In this document: positions 26,478 to 35,750 of the stretch, piece after piece
Layout: the number at the start of each line of letters is the position of its first letter
Position numbering within the stretch: position 1 is the stretch's first letter
Origin: DYKG01 sp964596185
Lineage (GTDB): Bacteria > Muiribacteriota > Ozemobacteria > Ozemobacterales > Ozemobacteraceae
DNA: 48,166 nt
Assembly: GCA_964596185.1 (NCBI GenBank)
Contig: CAZQUE010000031.1
Span: 1 to 48,166, forward strand
Reading direction: 5' to 3'
Translations under genes and position numbers: made by a program
Notes under the pieces: model-generated
What the model was told of the DNA's origin: nothing
What the model saw: the letters and a program-made list of their open reading frames with translations, nothing else
The model's database searches: none

Positions 26478-28406
26478 ATGAACAACAAGGATTTATTGCA
26501 AGACAACCCCATGATGAAAAGAGAAGGCCTGCCGCCTTTTGACCAGATCAAGGTCGAGCATGTCGTGCCGGCAATGATGGCCACACTGGAACAGCTTGAA
26601 ACAGAACTGTCGCGAATCGAAAGTAATATCGTTCCGACCTGGGAAGGCCTTTGCCAACCCCTCGAAGATCTCGACATACATTTCGAATATACCTGGGGCG
26701 TCATCAACCACCTTACCAGCGTCAAAAATTCAGATGAATTACGCAAGGCTTATCAGGAAATCCTGCCGAAAGTTATTGATTTCAGTCTGCGTATGTCCCA
26801 GAGCAAACCGCTTTACGAAGGCTTCAAAACTATCCGGCAATCGCCTGAATTTGCCGGCTTCAACGATGCAAAAAAGCGTATCGTAGAAAAGAAAATCAAA
26901 GCTGCCGAACAGGCTGGCGTGGGTCTTGAAGGCAAGGCCAAAGAGCGCTTCAATGAAATTGCCAACCGTATGTCAAAGCTTAGCACCGATTTTTCAAATA
27001 ATGTTCTCGATGCCACCAAAGCATACGAAATGATCATTACTGACAAAAATGACACCGAAGGCTGGCCTTCCAATCTTCGCAACCTTGCCGCCCAATCATG
27101 GGCCAGGGAAAAAGGCGGCGAAGGCGCAAAACCCGATGCTGAAAACGGCCCGTGGCGCATCACTCTCGACTATCCAATCTGGGGTCCATTTATGCAGCAC
27201 AGTCGCAATCGTGATCAGCGCCAGCAAGCATACCATGCGATGATGACCAAAGCAGCCGAAGGCAAATTTGACAATACCGGGCTGATCGATGAAATTCTCA
27301 AACTCAGAAAGGAAGAAGCNNNNNNNNNNNNNNNNNNNNNNNNNNNNNNNNNNNNNNNNNNNNNNNNNNNNNNNNNNNNNNNNNNNNNNNNNNNNNNNNN
27401 NNNNNNNNNNNNNNNNNNNTTGCCAAGAGTTCTAGACGGCCTTTTCGGCCTGGCTCAGCGCTTGTTCTCGATCAAGATAAAACAGTCTGACAAAGCGTTT
27501 CCAAAATGGAACGACGATATCATGTATTTCGATGTGCTGGACGAAAACGGTGAATTGATCGCAAACTTTTATCTCGACCCATACTCACGTCCGGCAGAGA
27601 AACGCGGCGGAGCATGGATGAACGAGTGCTTCGGTCGTAGATTGATCAACGGCATGGTTCGACTGCCGGTAATTTACCTTATCTGTAACGGGACACCGCC
27701 TGTTGGTGATAAGCCTTCACTGATGAGCTTCGGCGAAGTAGCCACTCTGTTTCATGAGTTCGGTCACGGCCTGCAGGGTATGCTGACCCGGGTAAATGAA
27801 GCTGAAGCCGCTGGCATCAACGGAGTTGAATGGGATGCGGTTGAATTGGCAAGTCAGTTCATGGAAAACTGGTGTTATCACAAGCCGACTCTTCAGGGTA
27901 TGGCAAAACATTACGAAACCGGCGAAACTCTCCCAGATGATCTTTTTGAAAAAATCAAGGCTTCGAAAAACTTCCGTTCAGGCTCCGGCATGATGCGTCA
28001 GATCGAATTCGGCCGCATAGATATGTATTTACACCATGAATTCGACCCGAACGGCAGTCAGGAAACGCCGAAACAGATTGCCAGAAGAATTGCCTGCGAA
28101 TGCCGCGTTATGGAACCCTACGAACATGAAAACTTTCTCAACAGTTTTTCGCACATTTTTGCCGGCGGCTATTGCGCCGGGTATTACAGCTACAAATGGG
28201 CTGAAGTTCTCAGCGCTGACGCATTCGCCGCTTTTGAAGAAGCCGGAATCGATAATGAAGAAAAGGTGCGCGAGCTGGGCTTGAAGTTTCGCGACACCGT
28301 TCTGGGTCTTGGCGGCAGCAAACACCCTGCTGAAGTGTATCGCATGTTCAGGGGTCGTGATGCGTCGACTGAAGCTTTGTTAAGGCACTCAGGACTGAAA
28401 AATTAA
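26478..28406 (+). CDS. prlC: M3-family zinc oligopeptidase (oligopeptidase A/PrlC type), interrupted by an assembly gap
   Basis: A cytosolic metallopeptidase that degrades short peptides. Zinc motif HEFGH (H426, E427, H430) and the downstream ligand in VEWDAVELASQ (about E456). The substrate loop GGYCAGYYSYKWAEVLSADA is typical of the family. One hundred Ns (27320-27419) fall at residues about 281-314. The frame resumes correctly at LPRVLDGLFGLAQRLF, but from memory of PrlC sequences the missing stretch should be about 85-95 residues, not 33. The true gene is therefore probably about 700 codons and otherwise intact. The rhomboid gene follows after 5 bases. Confidence 0.93.
   Translation: MNNKDLLQDNPMMKREGLPPFDQIKVEHVVPAMMATLEQLETELSRIESNIVPTWEGLCQPLEDLDIHFEYTWGVINHLTSVKNSDELRKAYQEILPKVIDFSLRMSQSKPLYEGFKTIRQSPEFAGFNDAKKRIVEKKIKAAEQAGVGLEGKAKERFNEIANRMSKLSTDFSNNVLDATKAYEMIITDKNDTEGWPSNLRNLAAQSWAREKGGEGAKPDAENGPWRITLDYPIWGPFMQHSRNRDQRQQAYHAMMTKAAEGKFDNTGLIDEILKLRKEEXXXXXXXXXXXXXXXXXXXXXXXXXXXXXXXXXXLPRVLDGLFGLAQRLFSIKIKQSDKAFPKWNDDIMYFDVLDENGELIANFYLDPYSRPAEKRGGAWMNECFGRRLINGMVRLPVIYLICNGTPPVGDKPSLMSFGEVATLFHEFGHGLQGMLTRVNEAEAAGINGVEWDAVELASQFMENWCYHKPTLQGMAKHYETGETLPDDLFEKIKASKNFRSGSGMMRQIEFGRIDMYLHHEFDPNGSQETPKQIARRIACECRVMEPYEHENFLNSFSHIFAGGYCAGYYSYKWAEVLSADAFAAFEEAGIDNEEKVRELGLKFRDTVLGLGGSKHPAEVYRMFRGRDASTEALLRHSGLKN
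27320..27419. other. Assembly gap of 100 Ns
   Basis: Exactly 100 undetermined bases inside the M3 peptidase gene. The round number indicates a scaffolding placeholder, not a measured length. Confidence 0.99.
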
Positions 28407-28411
28407 ACGCA

Positions 28412-29206
28412 ATGTTTTTTCCCCTGCACGACCAGAACAATGAATCGGTGAAAAGGATTCCGATAATCAGCTATCTGATTATCGGAACCTGTCTGATCGT
28501 GCATCTCTACACCCTGGTTCTCCAGGTTGGCGATTCGTCGCAAAAAGATTCTTTGCACTTTCTCTACCGGCACGGCCTGGTGCCGGCCCCCTTTATGTCG
28601 ATGCAAACCCGCTACATCATAGGCTCATTTGAGCTGATTTTCGGCAAGAAAGAACTGGCAAGAATTCGCGAAAACCCGACGAATGAGGACGAAAAAAAGA
28701 TTGCCGAGATGGTAGAAGTTGAAAACAGCTCATTTTGGCTAATTCTCATGCCTTTGACCTGTATATTCATGCACGGAGGCATGTTTCACCTGCTATCGAA
28801 CATCTGGTTTTTCTGGATTTTTTCAGATAACGTTGAAGAAAAGATGGGAACGTTTTTCTTCAGTTTTTTCTACCTTTTTTCGGGCATCGTTTCGAGCCTT
28901 GGTCATGCAGTTCTCAACCCGGACTCGCTGATTCCCCTTGTCGGAGCCAGCGGTGCCATCAGCGCGGTAATGGGCGCATATCTGATTATTTATCCCAAAA
29001 ATCGAATAACCACTTATTTTTGCCCGATCTGGTTTTTTATTCGGCGTATCGATGTACCGGCAGTGGTGGTTCTGGGCATGTACCTGCTGTTGAACTTTTT
29101 ATCGATGACCGCATCGACTCATGGCGGCACCGCTTTTGATGCCCACATTTCGGGGTTTATCATCGGCGTTGCTTTCGGCTACATGTTTCGGCGCAAAAAA
29201 ACCTAG
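28412..29206 (+). CDS. Rhomboid-family intramembrane serine protease
   Basis: A 264-residue membrane protein with about seven hydrophobic segments. The catalytic serine S180 lies in GASGAIS and the catalytic His H245 in FDAHISGFIIG. The HGGMFHLLSN segment (121-130) supplies the oxyanion His/Asn. A soluble insert (about 75-105) between the first two helices is longer than in GlpG. It starts 5 bases after the oligopeptidase stop, so the two are probably co-transcribed. Its TAG stop shares CTAG with the stop of the convergent HEAT gene. Substrate unknown. Confidence 0.93.
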   Translation: MFFPLHDQNNESVKRIPIISYLIIGTCLIVHLYTLVLQVGDSSQKDSLHFLYRHGLVPAPFMSMQTRYIIGSFELIFGKKELARIRENPTNEDEKKIAEMVEVENSSFWLILMPLTCIFMHGGMFHLLSNIWFFWIFSDNVEEKMGTFFFSFFYLFSGIVSSLGHAVLNPDSLIPLVGASGAISAVMGAYLIIYPKNRITTYFCPIWFFIRRIDVPAVVVLGMYLLLNFLSMTASTHGGTAFDAHISGFIIGVAFGYMFRRKKT

Positions 29207-32028
29207 GAGCGACGCGCCTGCCGGTAGTACATCAGGGTGTAAATAACCACGCTGGAATAAATAATCGGAAAAAGACACACTTCTGAAACGATAGCCAGAA
29301 GTGAAGAAATGTTTCTGGTGGTTTCACCGGGCAAAACTGGCATTAAAAGTGCCATTACCTCGATAGAGTTCATGGTTATGAAATTCATGATGAAGTTGGA
29401 AAAAATAACCAGAGTGGCAAATCGCACCTTGTCGTTACCGTAAATTCTGTCAGCCATCAGATAAGGATCGCCATTATTATCAAGAATGCAGATCGGCTCG
29501 ATCAGCATCAGCTTGAAATAAACCGAAGCCATTACGAAAGCCATCATCAACAAACCTACAAGCTTGCCAACCGAAGACAAGAAAGGAATGTCTTTGAATG
29601 ATTCGCTGGCACCGACAACCGAGCCGCCGATAATCATTGCCACAACGAGCCAGAGTAACAGATAAAAATATTTGCGCAAGGCATTTGAAAACACATAGGG
29701 AAAAAGCGCACTAACACGGCCGTTCCAGTCTTCACCTTCGCGACCATGAACAAAATCATCGACCATACAAGTGACCAGAGTTTTCCATTCGATGAAAATT
29801 TTCAAACTCTTGTAAGCAAAAAATGGCAGGGTCAAAATTGAATAAAGCCCGGCAATCGGAACCGACACCTTATTAAAAAGCAGCAGGCCTGTGATAAACA
29901 AGACCAGAAGAGCAAACCATTTCAAGAATTTTTTACCGGTTTCCAGCGAGAAAGCCCAAACGTGTTTTTGATACAGGCGCATGGTAAGATCGAATATCTC
30001 ACTGACGGAAGAATCGGCAGAAGGCAACATGGAAAAGGTTCCGGCCGGAACATGGGTACAAAGACTGCCTTCGACTCTGGCAAGTTCAACCCTCAATAGC
30101 GCCTGGGTTTTGGCATCGAGCCGATCTCGGGCTGCGAAGATATCAATAGCATAAGCGACCAGCATGGCGTCTCTTCTGATTTTAAGACTTTTTCGCTCTA
30201 TTTTCAGCAACTCGATCTCGGACATTTTGCTGGCGGCTTCTTCAACGCCCATTTCTTTCCCCGATTTAGAGGCAGAAGAGATTAACGATTCAATATTACT
30301 CAGATCTGCATCGATTCGCTGGAGAATCCTGGCGGTCCTCTCGTCGGCAGGAGAATGTGCGAGGGATTTGCGTGCCAGTTGTATCAGGGACTGCTTTTCC
30401 GATTCGGGAGTTCGCTCAAAAACAAATCTATCAGCAGATTGGTCGTCGGCCGATTTAATCAGGTGAACGAGGCTGCTGAACAACTGATCGAGGCTGTTTT
30501 CAAAGAAATGTTCGCGGTTCTTTTCGAGATTTATGCGCAATTCCACTTCCTGAAGGAGCTTTAACGCTCCGGGAACCCGTTCATTAACGAAGATTCTTAA
30601 AATGTCATAGGCTTTGTCGCGCACCTTGGGACTTACATCCTGTAGCAATTGCTCGATCAGACCGACATAGCGTTGTTCACGCTGCAACGAAACAACGTAA
30701 AGAGCGCTCTGCCTGAATGCTTCACGCCCTTTTGCCAGCAATTTCTGAACCTCATTGAAAATGTCGACGCGGCCGATTGATCCCAGAGCAATTACCGCAT
30801 TGGCGGCAACCCGACTGTTTTTATCCGTCAACAATGGGTAGATATAATCTGCACTGCTAACAACCTCAACCGCCGCAGCAGCTTCGACAGCATTGGCTCT
30901 TACCCGGTCATCTTCATGCTTTAACAGCTGAATGCATCGATTTATTGCCTTCTGCGGTTTTTTTTCCTTGATCGTCGTCAGCATCATTGAAAGCAGAAAA
31001 GGATCGGCTTCCTGTTGAAAGGCTTCGACAAAAGCTTCCTGACATCGTTCAAAATCTTCGGTTATCTCAGAAAGGGCCAGATATCTTTTACATGGGTCAG
31101 CGTGCCGCAACAGCTCAAGAATTTCATCCTGTTTGACCGGAGCCAACTCTTCTTCAATCTGTTGTTTGACCTGTTGTTTTTCTTCAGGCGAGGTTTTTGC
31201 AAGTTTGTCGATGATTACCGCCGCTGCAGGATTACCATCTTCTTTTTCAGCATTAATGATAGCCAGAGCCTTTTGCCTGATCTGCTCTTCCGGGTCTGTA
31301 GAAGCAATCTGGGCCAAAATAACCAGACTTTGCGGCGATCTGATCCGGGAAAAGGCAAAAACAGCCGAGGCCCGCATCCATACCCGCTCATCGGTTGCCA
31401 TACGCCGAAGCAGCTCTAAAAGCCCCGGTCCACCTAGTCCCTTAAGCGCTTTGATGACGTTGGTTTTTACACGATTATCGTCATCACCCATCATCGAAAT
31501 GATGTAGTGATTGGCGGAATCCCCGCCTATTGAAGCCAGAGCTTCGATGGCGTTGGCCCTTACCCGCGAGTCGGGGTCGCGCAGGAATTCGCTGATCAAT
31601 TCAACATCTTCACCATTACCGAAGCGACCGGCAGCCATGATCATGCTGGCTTTCAGCTGAGCCACAGTTTCTTTTTCAAGTGCCGACAATATGCAGAGCC
31701 GGGCAATATCGCCGTTCTGTTGCAAAGCCTTTTTCAGGCCGGCGAAACGCGCATACGGGTCTTCAGACTGTAAAAGCTGCTCAAAATGCAAATTGGCATA
31801 TTTTTCGTCGACGGCTCCAGTCTGGAGCTCAAGCGCTTTTTTCAGGTGCTCGAGAGCTTTTCTTGCGAGCACGCGAATATCCTGATTCGAATCTGCTCCG
31901 GCAATCTCGGTCAATTTTCCAACGAAAGAATCGTTATTCAGGCGGGCTGCGAGAAGAATTCCCTGCTTTCGTGAATCAGGGTTCTCAGAAGCCAGGAGAG
32001 AACTGATTTTTTCGATTGTTACTTCCAT
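29203..32028 (-). CDS. Large HEAT-repeat protein with C-terminal membrane domain
   Basis: A 941-residue protein. Residues about 1-480 are a string of HEAT/PBS-lyase-type repeats with the D-x-R-[VI]-R-A-x-A-[VIL]-E-A-[LA] pattern, for example DPDSRVRANAIEALASIGG and DDRVRANAVEAAAAVE. A charged helical region follows (about 480-650), then about five to six membrane helices from about 690 to the end, with IEPICILDNNG as a loop. The repeats are a protein-binding platform held at the membrane. It lies 37 bases downstream of the GH13 gene on the same strand. It has the same design as the smaller HEAT-membrane protein at 18996-20057. Function unknown. Confidence 0.85.
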   Translation of the reverse strand: MEVTIEKISSLLASENPDSRKQGILLAARLNNDSFVGKLTEIAGADSNQDIRVLARKALEHLKKALELQTGAVDEKYANLHFEQLLQSEDPYARFAGLKKALQQNGDIARLCILSALEKETVAQLKASMIMAAGRFGNGEDVELISEFLRDPDSRVRANAIEALASIGGDSANHYIISMMGDDDNRVKTNVIKALKGLGGPGLLELLRRMATDERVWMRASAVFAFSRIRSPQSLVILAQIASTDPEEQIRQKALAIINAEKEDGNPAAAVIIDKLAKTSPEEKQQVKQQIEEELAPVKQDEILELLRHADPCKRYLALSEITEDFERCQEAFVEAFQQEADPFLLSMMLTTIKEKKPQKAINRCIQLLKHEDDRVRANAVEAAAAVEVVSSADYIYPLLTDKNSRVAANAVIALGSIGRVDIFNEVQKLLAKGREAFRQSALYVVSLQREQRYVGLIEQLLQDVSPKVRDKAYDILRIFVNERVPGALKLLQEVELRINLEKNREHFFENSLDQLFSSLVHLIKSADDQSADRFVFERTPESEKQSLIQLARKSLAHSPADERTARILQRIDADLSNIESLISSASKSGKEMGVEEAASKMSEIELLKIERKSLKIRRDAMLVAYAIDIFAARDRLDAKTQALLRVELARVEGSLCTHVPAGTFSMLPSADSSVSEIFDLTMRLYQKHVWAFSLETGKKFLKWFALLVLFITGLLLFNKVSVPIAGLYSILTLPFFAYKSLKIFIEWKTLVTCMVDDFVHGREGEDWNGRVSALFPYVFSNALRKYFYLLLWLVVAMIIGGSVVGASESFKDIPFLSSVGKLVGLLMMAFVMASVYFKLMLIEPICILDNNGDPYLMADRIYGNDKVRFATLVIFSNFIMNFITMNSIEVMALLMPVLPGETTRNISSLLAIVSEVCLFPIIYSSVVIYTLMYYRQARRS

Positions 32029-32065
32029 TTCACCGACTGCAATTCAAATCAGGACAAGATTCGGG

Positions 32066-34111
32066 TTACCAGTATAAAAGATAGCATTCTCCTGGTTTAA
32101 GGGAGTATGCTATTCGTTGCTTACTAACCGGGATTTCTGCTTTCTGACCTGGTTCAGCCAGAAGGTTGCTCACCCGCTCGAGACTTTCGGGAATCGCCCA
32201 TTCAAGCTCAAGCTCCCCAGCAAGTGTGTTGTCAAGATCACGATTAAATACTACGGCCAGATGGTTTTTGCCATCCTTGCGAACAAAGCAGATTACGTCC
32301 GCCTGTCCTGTTAAGGCAGTGGCAAAGCTTTCACGGCCAGTCTGTCCGACGATATGCGCATATTTTTTTCTCAGACTCAAAACACGACGGACAAAATTGA
32401 ACATTGGATGCGTGCCATCCCATTGATAGCCACAAAGGTCAAACAAAGCCAGCTTCTTGCCCTTTAATTTTTCAAGATCTTCATTACTGAAATCAAGACC
32501 GGTATTAACGGGCATGGTTTCACCAAGCTCCTGACCTGAATGAATGAAGGGAATGGCATGGGGAAGCATGGTGTTTACCAGAAAGGCGTAGCGGGCGTAT
32601 TTTTCCCCGCCAGGCCGGCCGGCAGCCCTTGGCGTATTGTGGTTTTCAACGGCTCCAAAAAACGATAGAGGCACGCCTTCGTTGCCGATATGGTTGAGCA
32701 GATCATACATGCCATCACGGCGATATTCGACCCACCAGGCATAACCAACAACAGCGTTGTATCCGGCATCAACCGAGTCTTCCCTGATTTCAAAATTCTC
32801 TGAAAGAAATGTGAAGTTTTCATCATGCTGCCGGGCAGTAGAGATAATATTCTGCATCAGCGAAACCGGCACCGCATGCCCCATATCAACCATTACGCCG
32901 TCGATACCATATTCACGCTGATAAGTCGGAATAAGCTCTTCGATGGTTTTCCAGAGGCTCTCATTGGCCAGTTCGGCACGGGCCAGGCGGCAGTCATACA
33001 TGCGAATGGTATTGTAAGCAATATAGTTGAATTCGGGCTTCTGAGCATTTTCATCACGGTACATGCGCAGATAGGTGACGTCGCCCCAGGGAGGCTGATT
33101 GTCATCGGGCGGCCAGTCGGCAAACGCACCGGGAATTCTTACTCCTACAGTTTTTCCGCTTTCTTTGCCTTTTGGGCTGAGTCCGCGATATTGCCCCTGC
33201 CGATTGAGAGCAACGGTACTCTTTTCGGGCACAGCTTTGAAAAAGTCTCGATAGTATTCCGGGGGCGCGGGCAACTCGTTAAAATCATGATTGGCAACTT
33301 TCTGATTGATGATTGCCAATTCTTCGGTGTTGAAAACCGGGTTGCCGTATCCGGCGGCGATTTTTTCGGGGTCGGTTTCTCCAGGATCGCGGTCGATTAT
33401 TTCTTCGTCGATCCAGTAAAACCACTCCGGATTAGTTGCAATCCAGTCTGAATCTTTGCTTGCCGTCCTAAATACAAACTCGGCAACAACCCTGATGCCA
33501 ATCATGTGGGCAGCCTGGACAAAGGCACGGAACTGATCTTCAACGTTCATGTCGATCAATGGGTCTGCGAGGGTTTCTTCAAGTTTATAGGGGTTTTTTA
33601 TCGCATAAGGAGAACCCAGATCACCCTTGTTTCCGTCGTGACCAATGGAAGTCACCGGCAACAGGTGAATGGTGTTGCAACCCAGTGCTTTGATATAACC
33701 CAGCATGGCAATACATTTCAAGAAAGTGCCCGACTCTCGCAAACCATCTGCATTGAGGGTCAGATCGGCTTTACTGCCACCAAGCTGTCCGTCGCCGTCA
33801 TGATCGTAGGCCGCGGTGAGTCGAACAAAAATATTGTAGATACTCTGGCCGGCGATCCATGAGCCTCCCTGCCCTTCCGGGATTTGTGAATTCAATGATT
33901 TACACGGATCGATGCCACTCATGGCATTTTTTTCAATTGCTTCAATGTGTGAAAGAAAGAACTCTGCGGGCTCTACCGAAACCGGGGGTTTGCCATCGAC
34001 TGGTTCTTTGCCCAGCGGCACCCACAAAGACGGTACACGATAGCGAATTTTCGCAGTTTTTTCCTGAATATTTTTCAATTTGGTTTTCAGCGATTCAAGA
34101 GGGTTACTCAT
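32066..34111 (-). CDS. GH13 (alpha-amylase superfamily) protein with altered active site
   Basis: A 681-residue TIM-barrel glucan-acting enzyme without a signal peptide, hence cytosolic. The start at 34111 follows GGAG at 8 bases; the open frame upstream is unsupported. Conserved regions: nucleophile D409 in GVMVDMGH and acid/base E438 in FLSENFE. The usual Asp of the NHD motif is N492 (GAVENHNTPR). Region I reads RVVAEFVFRTASKDSDW in place of the DxVxNH of amylases. From memory that region resembles Thermotoga-type maltosyltransferases, so transglycosylation, not hydrolysis, is possible. The C-terminal beta domain is present. The Asp-to-Asn change could also mean low activity. Confidence 0.85.
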   Translation of the reverse strand: MSNPLESLKTKLKNIQEKTAKIRYRVPSLWVPLGKEPVDGKPPVSVEPAEFFLSHIEAIEKNAMSGIDPCKSLNSQIPEGQGGSWIAGQSIYNIFVRLTAAYDHDGDGQLGGSKADLTLNADGLRESGTFLKCIAMLGYIKALGCNTIHLLPVTSIGHDGNKGDLGSPYAIKNPYKLEETLADPLIDMNVEDQFRAFVQAAHMIGIRVVAEFVFRTASKDSDWIATNPEWFYWIDEEIIDRDPGETDPEKIAAGYGNPVFNTEELAIINQKVANHDFNELPAPPEYYRDFFKAVPEKSTVALNRQGQYRGLSPKGKESGKTVGVRIPGAFADWPPDDNQPPWGDVTYLRMYRDENAQKPEFNYIAYNTIRMYDCRLARAELANESLWKTIEELIPTYQREYGIDGVMVDMGHAVPVSLMQNIISTARQHDENFTFLSENFEIREDSVDAGYNAVVGYAWWVEYRRDGMYDLLNHIGNEGVPLSFFGAVENHNTPRAAGRPGGEKYARYAFLVNTMLPHAIPFIHSGQELGETMPVNTGLDFSNEDLEKLKGKKLALFDLCGYQWDGTHPMFNFVRRVLSLRKKYAHIVGQTGRESFATALTGQADVICFVRKDGKNHLAVVFNRDLDNTLAGELELEWAIPESLERVSNLLAEPGQKAEIPVSKQRIAYSLKPGECYLLYW

Positions 34112-34208
34112 GCAAATTTCTCCAGGCAATTTTTTTTCTGAATCTGAATATTGAATTTTAACACAAGAATTCGCTTGTAATCGAAAGGTTTTTCTCAAAA
34201 AGCAAAAC

Positions 34209-34237
34209 TTTACATTCAAGCGTATTTTGTTTATATT
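34209..34237 (+). promoter_or_regulatory. Promoter of the ferredoxin gene
   Basis: TTTACA (34209-34214), 17-base spacer, TATATT (34232-34237), 50 bases before the ferredoxin ATG. Confidence 0.5.
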
Positions 34238-34287
34238 CAGTAGGTCATTTCATCAGCAATTTTTTTGCAGATTTTAAGGAGAACATC

Positions 34288-34458
34288 ATGGCGATTAAGA
34301 TTGATACCGAAAAATGCGTTGGTTGTGGCGCCTGCACAGGCACTTGCCCAGTTGAAGTACTTGAAATGAAAGACGGCAAAGTAGTCTATAAAGGCGACGG
34401 CTGCATCGATTGTGGCGCATGTGTTTCTTCATGCCCAGTTGAAGCTCTCAGCCTCTAA
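34288..34458 (+). CDS. 2[4Fe-4S] ferredoxin
   Basis: A 56-residue bacterial-type ferredoxin. Two complete cluster motifs: CVGCGACTGTCPVEVL and CIDCGACVSSCPVEAL. It carries low-potential electrons in the cytosol. A perfect AAGGAG site lies 6 bases before the ATG, a promoter lies upstream and a strong terminator downstream, so it is a single-gene unit. It is divergent from the GH13 gene. It may be the partner of the ETF/GlcD oxidase encoded 1.3 kb away, since such complexes exchange electrons with ferredoxin (inference from proximity). Confidence 0.96.
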   Translation: MAIKIDTEKCVGCGACTGTCPVEVLEMKDGKVVYKGDGCIDCGACVSSCPVEALSL

Positions 34459-34473
34459 TTTTCTTTTCAAGAA

Positions 34474-34505
34474 AAAAACCGCCGATTCATTCGGCGGTTT
34501 TTTTT
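34474..34505. terminator. Rho-independent terminator after the ferredoxin gene
   Basis: A 12-bp stem (AAAAACCGCCGA with TCGGCGGTTTTT), a 5-base loop and a run of Ts. The A-rich left arm gives a U-tract on the minus strand too, so it can also serve the leftward coiled-coil gene that ends at 34529. Confidence 0.9.
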
Positions 34506-34528
34506 ACGAGTTTTAAACAAATCAGGCT

Positions 34529-35662
34529 TTAAAGATTGTTTATCAGTTCCTGCAGTCGCTTTTCGCGTTCTTCGGGAGTTTCGTCTGGTGGTGCGCCGCT
34601 GTCGACCGGGAAATCAGGATTGTCAACTGCCGGCAGGGGCTGTTGCTCTTCTTCGTTGTCTTCGCCGGATTCTTCGGAATCAGGACTGCCATAATCATTG
34701 TTCGGCGGCTCAGCAGGAGCAGCTTGCTCAGGCTCTGAACCTGCATCGCCTGCATCACCTGAAGCCCCGGTAGTCTGGTAATTATCATAGGTTTTTATTG
34801 GACTTGCCTGCTGCTGCTGAGTTTTCAACTGCACTTCCCGCTCGAGCTGAGCAGTTTCACTTTCAACGTCTTCAAGCTCCTCTTTCGCTTCTTCAAGCTC
34901 TTTTTTCTTTTCTTCGATATCGTCCTCAAGCCTTCGGCGACGACGATTGTAAAGATCGTCTTTCAAGCTGTACCACAGGCGATTTGCCTTGTCATATTCT
35001 TCCTGGAGGTCTTTAAGTTGCTGCTCCAGCTGAGGGACTTTATTTTTCAGGCTGTCTTTTTCTTTATATTTTTCTGCGAGTTCCTGGGCTTTAGCCTGAG
35101 ATTCAGCTGCTTCTTCACCAAACTTCTCGATTCGCTCCATCTCGCTCCAGCTTTTTAATCGTTCTTCACGAATTTCCTGGGCAAGCTGAGTCTGGTACTG
35201 TTGCTGAGCATCAGCGGTGGCCCTGAGTCTTTCAATGAGATTCTGGGTTTTTTCTTTAACCGCATCGTCTTTAACCAGCTCCACCACTCTCTGGTAATTT
35301 TTTATCGCTTCTTCATAATCAGAGTAACAGACGGCATTAACGAACGCCAAAGTCTCGATGGTTTTTACATCATCAGGGTTTTCAGCGAGTCTGGTTTCGC
35401 AATCCTTTTTCAGAGCTTCAATCAGGCCGGCGTCATCAAAAGCAAGGACTGCCCGATCTTTGCGCATGGCCTGATGATAAGCCTCTACAGCTTTAGCCAT
35501 ATTGCCCTGCTTTTGCAGCTCAATAGCTTCCTGATAAAGAATATTGGCCTCTTCCTGAATATCAATTTCTGCCTTCTGAGCCATGCAGACTGAAATATCC
35601 GGTGAATTTAACATCACCAGCCCGCCCAGGGACAGCGCTAACAGCAAACCAGTTTTTCGCAT
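34529..35662 (-). CDS. Exported TPR and coiled-coil protein with acidic Pro-rich tail
   Basis: A 377-residue protein with an N-terminal signal-like segment (1-28). It has two TPR-like units (QEEANILYQEAIELQKQGNM; the EEAIKNYQRVVELVKDD region), a long heptad-rich coiled coil (about 165-285) with KKKELEEAKEELEDVESE, and a low-complexity tail rich in Glu, Asp, Pro and Ser. GAGG lies 6 bases before the ATG. No enzyme motif is seen. The design suggests a periplasmic structural or tethering protein. The frame is certain; function is unknown. Confidence 0.8.
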   Translation of the reverse strand: MRKTGLLLALSLGGLVMLNSPDISVCMAQKAEIDIQEEANILYQEAIELQKQGNMAKAVEAYHQAMRKDRAVLAFDDAGLIEALKKDCETRLAENPDDVKTIETLAFVNAVCYSDYEEAIKNYQRVVELVKDDAVKEKTQNLIERLRATADAQQQYQTQLAQEIREERLKSWSEMERIEKFGEEAAESQAKAQELAEKYKEKDSLKNKVPQLEQQLKDLQEEYDKANRLWYSLKDDLYNRRRRRLEDDIEEKKKELEEAKEELEDVESETAQLEREVQLKTQQQQASPIKTYDNYQTTGASGDAGDAGSEPEQAAPAEPPNNDYGSPDSEESGEDNEEEQQPLPAVDNPDFPVDSGAPPDETPEEREKRLQELINNL

Positions 35663-35750
35663 CGGCTACCTCTCAGACATAAATAGTACATTAATCCTAA
35701 CACATCTTGCGATACTCAACAATATTTTGGCAAAGCATCGCCAACCATGT

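Noticed and set aside
32825..33451. A 208-residue rightward open frame
   Set aside because: Antisense to the GH13 gene, with no ribosome site and no recognisable motif.
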